Part shown: piece after piece, positions 5,110-5,874 of the stretch
How the letters are laid out: each line of letters opens with the position of its first letter
How positions within the stretch are numbered: the stretch's first letter is position 1
Source of the DNA: CAYPIE01 sp964410665
GTDB lineage: Bacteria; Planctomycetota; Planctomycetia; Gemmatales; Gemmataceae
Assembly: GCA_964410665.1 (NCBI GenBank)
Contig: CAYPIE010000183.1
Location: forward strand, 1-5,874
Direction of reading: 5' to 3'
Length of the DNA: 5,874 nucleotides
The notes under the pieces: model-generated
The model's input: the letters and a program-made list of their open reading frames with translations, nothing else
Told to the model about the DNA's origin: nothing
Databases searched by the model: none
Translations under genes and position numbers: made by a program

Positions 5110-5874
5110 CTATGGGATGAGCGGAATCTGTGCGACCTGCTGTCCGGCCGCGGCCGACAACAGGATCGACACATCGCTCACCGTTAACAATCCATCCCCA
5201 TTGATGTCACCTACCAAGCGCGGATCCACCAATGCCACACCGGCAAAACCGGCATCGGTACCACCGGCCACCTGCAGCGTCTCGGTCACGTCACTCACGT
5301 TGATCGAGCCGTCGTTGTTCACATCACCGAAGTAAGCCGCCGCATGCACCGCCGAGTCGCCGATGCCTCCGATCGAGCCACCGTTGATGCTCACATTCCC
5401 AAGCGTCAGCACCTGGCCCACCGCCGCCGGAGCATCACTGGGAACGCTCGTGACCAGCTCCACGATCGACAACTCCGTCCCGCTCAATGCACTGGGGCTG
5501 CTGAACGTCACCAAGGCCAACCCTTCGGTGCTCGTGTCCACGTTCACCGTTGTATCCGCCGGCAACCCTTCGGCTACCTCGGCACCCGTGATCGTCAGCA
5601 CCGCCGGATTGTACGCGATTTCCACGCTCAACTCCGTCACACCCGTTGCATCACTCAGGGTGATCGGCAAGCCCGCCCCGGTGTTCGGCACCACCACCGC
5701 TTGACCCGCAAACCGGGCAAAGTCTGCTACGCTCACCACCACGTCGCTGATCGCCGCAACCGTGAACGTCTCCACGTAGTCACCGCCCGGCGTGCCGTCG
5801 AAATCACCATCGAGCAGCTCGCCATCGGTGCCCACGAACGCATTGGCACCGCTGATCAGCGTCAACGTGTAGTC
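5110..5874 (-). CDS. C-terminal part of a large surface protein with cohesin-like and dockerin type I modules
   Basis: The frame is open from the right edge to the TAG at 5110-5112; 254 residues are visible and the N-terminus is missing. A TTG at 5865 is not a credible start, because the protein continues through it (DYTLTLISG at the edge). Residues 1-40 (DYTLTLISG to GGDYVETFTV) look like the tail of an Ig-like domain. Residues about 47-165 look cohesin-like: DFARFAGQAVVVP, GLPITLS, ELSVEIAYNPAVLTI and VLTLGNVSINGG. Residues 183-196 (GDVNNDGSINVSDV) and 222-235 (GDINGDGLLTVSDV) are the paired calcium loops of a dockerin, with D184, N186, D188, D195 and D223, N225, D227, D234. The chain ends IPLIP. 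By my count it has 31 Asp/Glu, two Arg and no Lys, Cys or Trp. It is probably exported and calcium-stabilised. Whether the dockerin binds a partner cohesin or folds internally is not known. Confidence 0.92.
   Translation of the reverse strand, partial: DYTLTLISGANAFVGTDGELLDGDFDGTPGGDYVETFTVAAISDVVVSVADFARFAGQAVVVPNTGAGLPITLSDATGVTELSVEIAYNPAVLTITGAEVAEGLPADTTVNVDTSTEGLALVTFSSPSALSGTELSIVELVTSVPSDAPAAVGQVLTLGNVSINGGSIGGIGDSAVHAAAYFGDVNNDGSINVSDVTETLQVAGGTDAGFAGVALVDPRLVGDINGDGLLTVSDVSILLSAAAGQQVAQIPLIP

Noticed and set aside
5363..5704. 113-codon plus-strand open frame
   Set aside because: Antisense shadow of the cohesin-like coding region.
5863..5865. TTG as a start codon for the dockerin protein
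   Set aside because: The frame continues to the window edge as DYT before this codon, and the Ig-like tail it belongs to would be cut; it is an internal leucine.
1..5874. CRISPR array, insertion sequence, tRNA or rRNA, defence operon
   Set aside because: No regularly spaced repeats, transposase motifs, target-site duplications or RNA-gene signatures were seen on either strand.

Overview
The window looks like chromosomal DNA from a planctomycete (Planctomycetota, Pirellulales-like), probably marine. This rests on: one very long reading frame encoding a beta-rich modular surface protein; an N-terminus with a LEPR-XLL-like signature (LEDRVTPA after an Arg/Lys-rich stretch and no ordinary hydrophobic signal peptide); repeated SbsA-type Ig-like (Big_5), PA14-like and DNRLRE modules; and a neighbour ending in cohesin-like plus dockerin type I modules. 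The genus cannot be told from this sequence. Coding DNA is GC-rich and the single long intergenic gap is clearly AT-rich.

Layout: both real genes are on the minus strand and both are cut by the window edges. (1) Positions 1-4301 hold the first 1433 codons of a giant protein that starts at 4301 and runs off the left edge with no stop. Its order from the N-terminus is: LEPR-XLL-like motif, Ig-like 1, jelly-roll-like repeat A, Ig-like 2, PA14-like repeat A, linker A, jelly-roll-like repeat B, Ig-like 3, PA14-like repeat B (with an inserted EF-hand-type calcium loop), linker B, DNRLRE module, then probably the start of another Ig-like module. (2) Positions 4302-5109 are an AT-rich intergenic region. 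It holds the ribosome binding site and probably the promoter of gene 1, several short palindromes, a cluster of C-runs (G-runs on the transcribed strand), and a perfect 15-bp inverted repeat behind the upstream gene. (3) Positions 5110-5874 hold the last 254 codons of a second large protein, with an Ig-like tail, a cohesin-like domain and two dockerin repeats at the extreme C-terminus.

The two proteins are probably exported or cell-surface components. Both are very acidic and almost free of Cys and Lys, and both consist of adhesion, carbohydrate-binding or calcium-binding modules with no catalytic domain in the visible part. They share an orientation, but the 808-nt gap with its own hairpin and promoter-like sequence argues for separate transcription units. 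No RNA gene, CRISPR array, mobile element or defence system was found. Most other open frames of 60-230 codons in the window are shadows of these two genes.
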